A program made the translations under genes and the position numbers. A stretch of DNA of 16,239 bases from assembly GCA_017551215.1 (NCBI GenBank), contig JAFZMA010000012.1, positions 1-16,239 on the forward strand, given 5' to 3'. Shown piece by piece: positions 14,009 through 16,239 of this stretch. This stretch comes from Bacteroidales bacterium (lineage in GTDB: Bacteria > Bacteroidota > Bacteroidia > Bacteroidales > UBA932). The notes beneath the pieces are model-generated. The model saw only the letters and a list, made by a program, of their open reading frames with translations, did not search any database and was not told where the DNA came from. Position 1 is the stretch's first letter, and every line of letters starts with the position of its first letter.

Positions 14009-16239
14009 ATGGACATTCCTGCAAAGTACGATCCTTCCCTTACGGAAGACAAATGGTATTCTTACTGGTTAGAACACAAGATATTTCACTCGGAACCCGA
14101 TGAAAGGGAGCCTTATTCCATAGTCATACCTCCGCCAAATGTTACCGGAGTCCTCCACATGGGGCACATGATGAACAACACCATCCAGGATGTTCTCATT
14201 CGCCGCGCCCGCATGCAGGGAAAGAACGCCTGCTGGGTTCCGGGAACAGACCACGCTTCCATAGCCACTGAGGCCAAGGTTGTTGCCAGGCTCAAGGAAA
14301 AGGGAATTGAGAAGAGCTCTCTCACTCGCGAGCAGTTCCTCCAGGAGGCCTGGAAGTGGAAGGAGGAGCACGGAGGAATAATCCTTGAGCAACTGAAGAA
14401 GCTCGGAGCCTCCTGCGACTGGGACCGAACCAGATTCACAATGGAACCGGCTTTGAGCAAGGCCGTAATAAACACCTTTGTGTACTTCTACAAAAAAGGC
14501 CTGATTTACAGAGGAGTGAGAATGGTCAACTGGGACCCTGTAGGAAAGACTGCCGTAAGCGACGAGGAAGTAATCCACAAGGAGACAAAGAGCAAGCTCT
14601 ATTATCTGAGATATTTCCTCAGCGATGGAGGAAAGGCCACGGACAAGTACATCATCATAGCCACAACACGTCCTGAGACGATAATGGCGGATGCCGCCGT
14701 CTGCATCAACCCTAACGACGAGCGTTACCACTGGCTCAGGGGCAAGAAGATACTCATCCCTCTGATAAACAAGGAGATTCCAATCATTGAGGATGATTAT
14801 GTAACCATGGATTTCGGAACCGGATGCCTCAAGGTTACTCCGGCTCACGACATTAACGACTACGAGATAGGCCTCAGGCACAACCTTCCGGTATTGGATA
14901 TTATAGACGATGACGGATGCCTGAACGAAAAGGCCCAGATTCTGGTAGGGCAGGAAAGGTTCCAGGCAAGAAAGAACATCGTAAAGATGCTGGAAGAGGT
15001 CGGAAACCTAGAAAAGACAGAGGATTACATTTCTCCAGTGGGACACTCGGAAAGGACGGATGCCGTAATAGAGCCGAAGTTGTCTTTGCAGTGGTTCCTC
15101 AAGATGGATGAACTTGCTGCCAAAGCACTCAAGAGCGTGAACGACGGCAAGGTTAAACTCATTCCGGACCGCTTCACGAACACATACCGTCACTGGATGG
15201 AGACCGTAAGGGACTGGTGCATTTCCCGTCAGCTCTGGTGGGGACAGCAGATTCCTGCATACTATACTCCGGACGGAGGGTGTTTTGTGGCCGCTTCTAA
15301 AGAGGAGGCATTTGCTGAGGCTTCCGCAAAGAACCCTCAGCTGAAGATTGAGGATCTCCGCCAGGACGAAGACGTGCTGGATACCTGGTTCTCTTCCTGG
15401 CTGTGGCCGATTTCCGTGTTCGATCCAGAAAAGCCGGGATTCCCGGACAGGGAACCTAACCGGGATCTTGCTTATTACTTCCCTACAAATGACCTTATTA
15501 CAGCACCGGACATATTGTTCTTCTGGGTTGCCAGAATGATTATGGCGGCAGACGAGTTCGAGGGTGTGGAACCGTTCAGCAATGTATACCTGACCGGTAT
15601 CGTAAGGGACAAGCTGGGCAGAAAGATGAGCAAGACTCTCGGCAATTCGCCTGACCCTCTGATACTTATCAAGCAGTATGGAGCAGATGCCGTAAGGGTG
15701 GGAATGTTGCTTTGCTCTTCTGCCGGAAACGATATATTCTTCGACGAATCCCAGGTAGAGCAGGGACGTAATTTCTGCAACAAGATATGGAACGCCTTCC
15801 GCCTTATCCAGGGATGGGAAGTGGACGAAAACGCTGCGCCTTCTCCAGCCGCATCAAAGGCCGTTGAATGGTTCCAGAGTCTTCTTTCCCAGTCTATTGC
15901 AACCATAGCGGACCACTTCTCCAAGTTCAGGATTTCAGATGCCACAATGACTATCTACAAGCTATTCTGGGATGAATTCTGCGCATGGTATCTGGAGGCC
16001 GTAAAGCCGGCGTTCGGAGAAAAGACAGACCGATTCACTTACGACAAGACCATTTCTTTCTTCGACAGCCTTCTCAAGCTTCTGCATCCTTTCATGCCAT
16101 TCATCACGGAAGAACTGTGGCAGAACCTGTCGCCGAGGAAAGAAGGAGAGACAATAATGCTCCAGAGGCAGCCTGATTCAGGAGAAGTCAGCAGCCAGGC
16201 TCTGGAAGATTTCGAGATTGCAAGAGGCTGCATCATCAA
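14009..16239 (+). CDS. valS: Valyl-tRNA synthetase (3' end outside window)
   Basis: Class I aminoacyl-tRNA synthetase that charges tRNA-Val, in the cytoplasm. The frame is open from the ATG at 14009 to the window edge, giving 743 complete codons. The usual length is about 870-880, so roughly 130 residues (end of the anticodon-binding domain and C-terminal coiled coil) are missing only because the window ends. Motifs: [13 protein letters not shown] (41-53, HIGH box HMGH 50-53), [13 protein letters not shown] (the zinc/valine-pocket region), editing-domain motifs [10 protein letters not shown] and [28 protein letters not shown], and the KMSKS box as KMSKT (539-543). The DFGTG/TTRPET signature shows an intact proofreading domain. 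Divergent from the DUF3467 operon, apparently with its own promoter. IleRS and LeuRS are excluded by the motif wording. Confidence 0.98.
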   Translation, partial: MDIPAKYDPSLTEDKWYSYWLEHKIFHSEPDEREPYSIVIPPPNVTGVLHMGHMMNNTIQDVLIRRARMQGKNACWVPGTDHASIATEAKVVARLKEKGIEKSSLTREQFLQEAWKWKEEHGGIILEQLKKLGASCDWDRTRFTMEPALSKAVINTFVYFYKKGLIYRGVRMVNWDPVGKTAVSDEEVIHKETKSKLYYLRYFLSDGGKATDKYIIIATTRPETIMADAAVCINPNDERYHWLRGKKILIPLINKEIPIIEDDYVTMDFGTGCLKVTPAHDINDYEIGLRHNLPVLDIIDDDGCLNEKAQILVGQERFQARKNIVKMLEEVGNLEKTEDYISPVGHSERTDAVIEPKLSLQWFLKMDELAAKALKSVNDGKVKLIPDRFTNTYRHWMETVRDWCISRQLWWGQQIPAYYTPDGGCFVAASKEEAFAEASAKNPQLKIEDLRQDEDVLDTWFSSWLWPISVFDPEKPGFPDREPNRDLAYYFPTNDLITAPDILFFWVARMIMAADEFEGVEPFSNVYLTGIVRDKLGRKMSKTLGNSPDPLILIKQYGADAVRVGMLLCSSAGNDIFFDESQVEQGRNFCNKIWNAFRLIQGWEVDENAAPSPAASKAVEWFQSLLSQSIATIADHFSKFRISDATMTIYKLFWDEFCAWYLEAVKPAFGEKTDRFTYDKTISFFDSLLKLLHPFMPFITEELWQNLSPRKEGETIMLQRQPDSGEVSSQALEDFEIARGCII

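Noticed and set aside
13894..14052. N-terminally extended DUF3467 protein starting at 14052
   Set aside because: The extension would begin inside valS, crosses the predicted promoter for the gene, and adds residues outside the conserved domain.
13962..14072. Short reading frame (36 codons) overlapping the valS start, possible leader peptide
   Set aside because: It contains no valine codon, no ribosome site is visible, and it overlaps valS out of frame, so an attenuator role is not supported.
14069..14881. Open frame of 270 codons antisense to valS
   Set aside because: The plus strand encodes the HIGH box and editing domain of valyl-tRNA synthetase in an uninterrupted frame, so the antisense frame is a shadow.

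Overview
The window looks like a chromosomal core segment of an anaerobic member of the Bacteroidales (Bacteroidota). Three things point there. The recognisable promoters carry the Bacteroidota sigma -7 element TAnnTTTG (five copies, at 2916-2923, 5374-5381, 5410-5417, 13928-13935 and 13947-13954). Ribosome binding sites are mostly weak, with one clear exception. The gene content (ATP-type PEP carboxykinase, KdsC beside Maf, DUF3467, an EtfB/EtfA/acyl-CoA dehydrogenase block, a RecQ without an HRDC domain) is typical of this order. The genus cannot be fixed from this sequence. Coding density is high, no gene-free stretch exceeds 154 bases, and I see no tRNA, rRNA, CRISPR array, transposase or phage gene.

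Layout from left to right. 2-2904 (+): a purine salvage unit made of an MTA/SAH-type deaminase (its first codons lie outside the window), a 6-oxopurine-type purine nucleoside phosphorylase, and a YycJ/WalJ-like metallo-beta-lactamase-fold hydrolase that overlaps the phosphorylase stop by one base. 2966-3649 (+): a water-type aquaporin with its own promoter. 3668-3710: a perfect hairpin terminator shared by the aquaporin and the convergent pckA. 3733-5337 (-): pckA, divergent from the next unit. 5439-8534 (+): an unrecognised membrane-anchored protein followed with no gap by a RecQ-family helicase with an unusual domain order.

8535-8688 is the longest gap. It holds a large imperfect inverted repeat lying between the convergent recQ and maf genes. 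13893-8689 (-) is a probable six-gene operon: DUF3467 protein, etfB, etfA, long-form acyl-CoA dehydrogenase, kdsC, maf. 14009 to the right edge (+) is valS, cut off by the window end after 743 codons and divergent from the DUF3467 gene.

How the genes fit together. The deaminase and phosphorylase would convert adenine-type nucleosides (methylthioadenosine, S-adenosylhomocysteine or adenosine) to 6-oxopurine nucleosides and then to hypoxanthine. PckA in these anaerobes normally runs toward oxaloacetate in succinate fermentation. The Etf pair resembles the electron-bifurcating clostridial type and probably exchanges electrons with the adjacent acyl-CoA dehydrogenase. KdsC (Kdo for lipopolysaccharide) and Maf (nucleotide pyrophosphatase) sit at the end of the same transcription unit. 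The items least explained by known biology are the membrane protein/RecQ pair, the inverted repeat after recQ, and the role of the DUF3467 protein at the head of the Etf operon.
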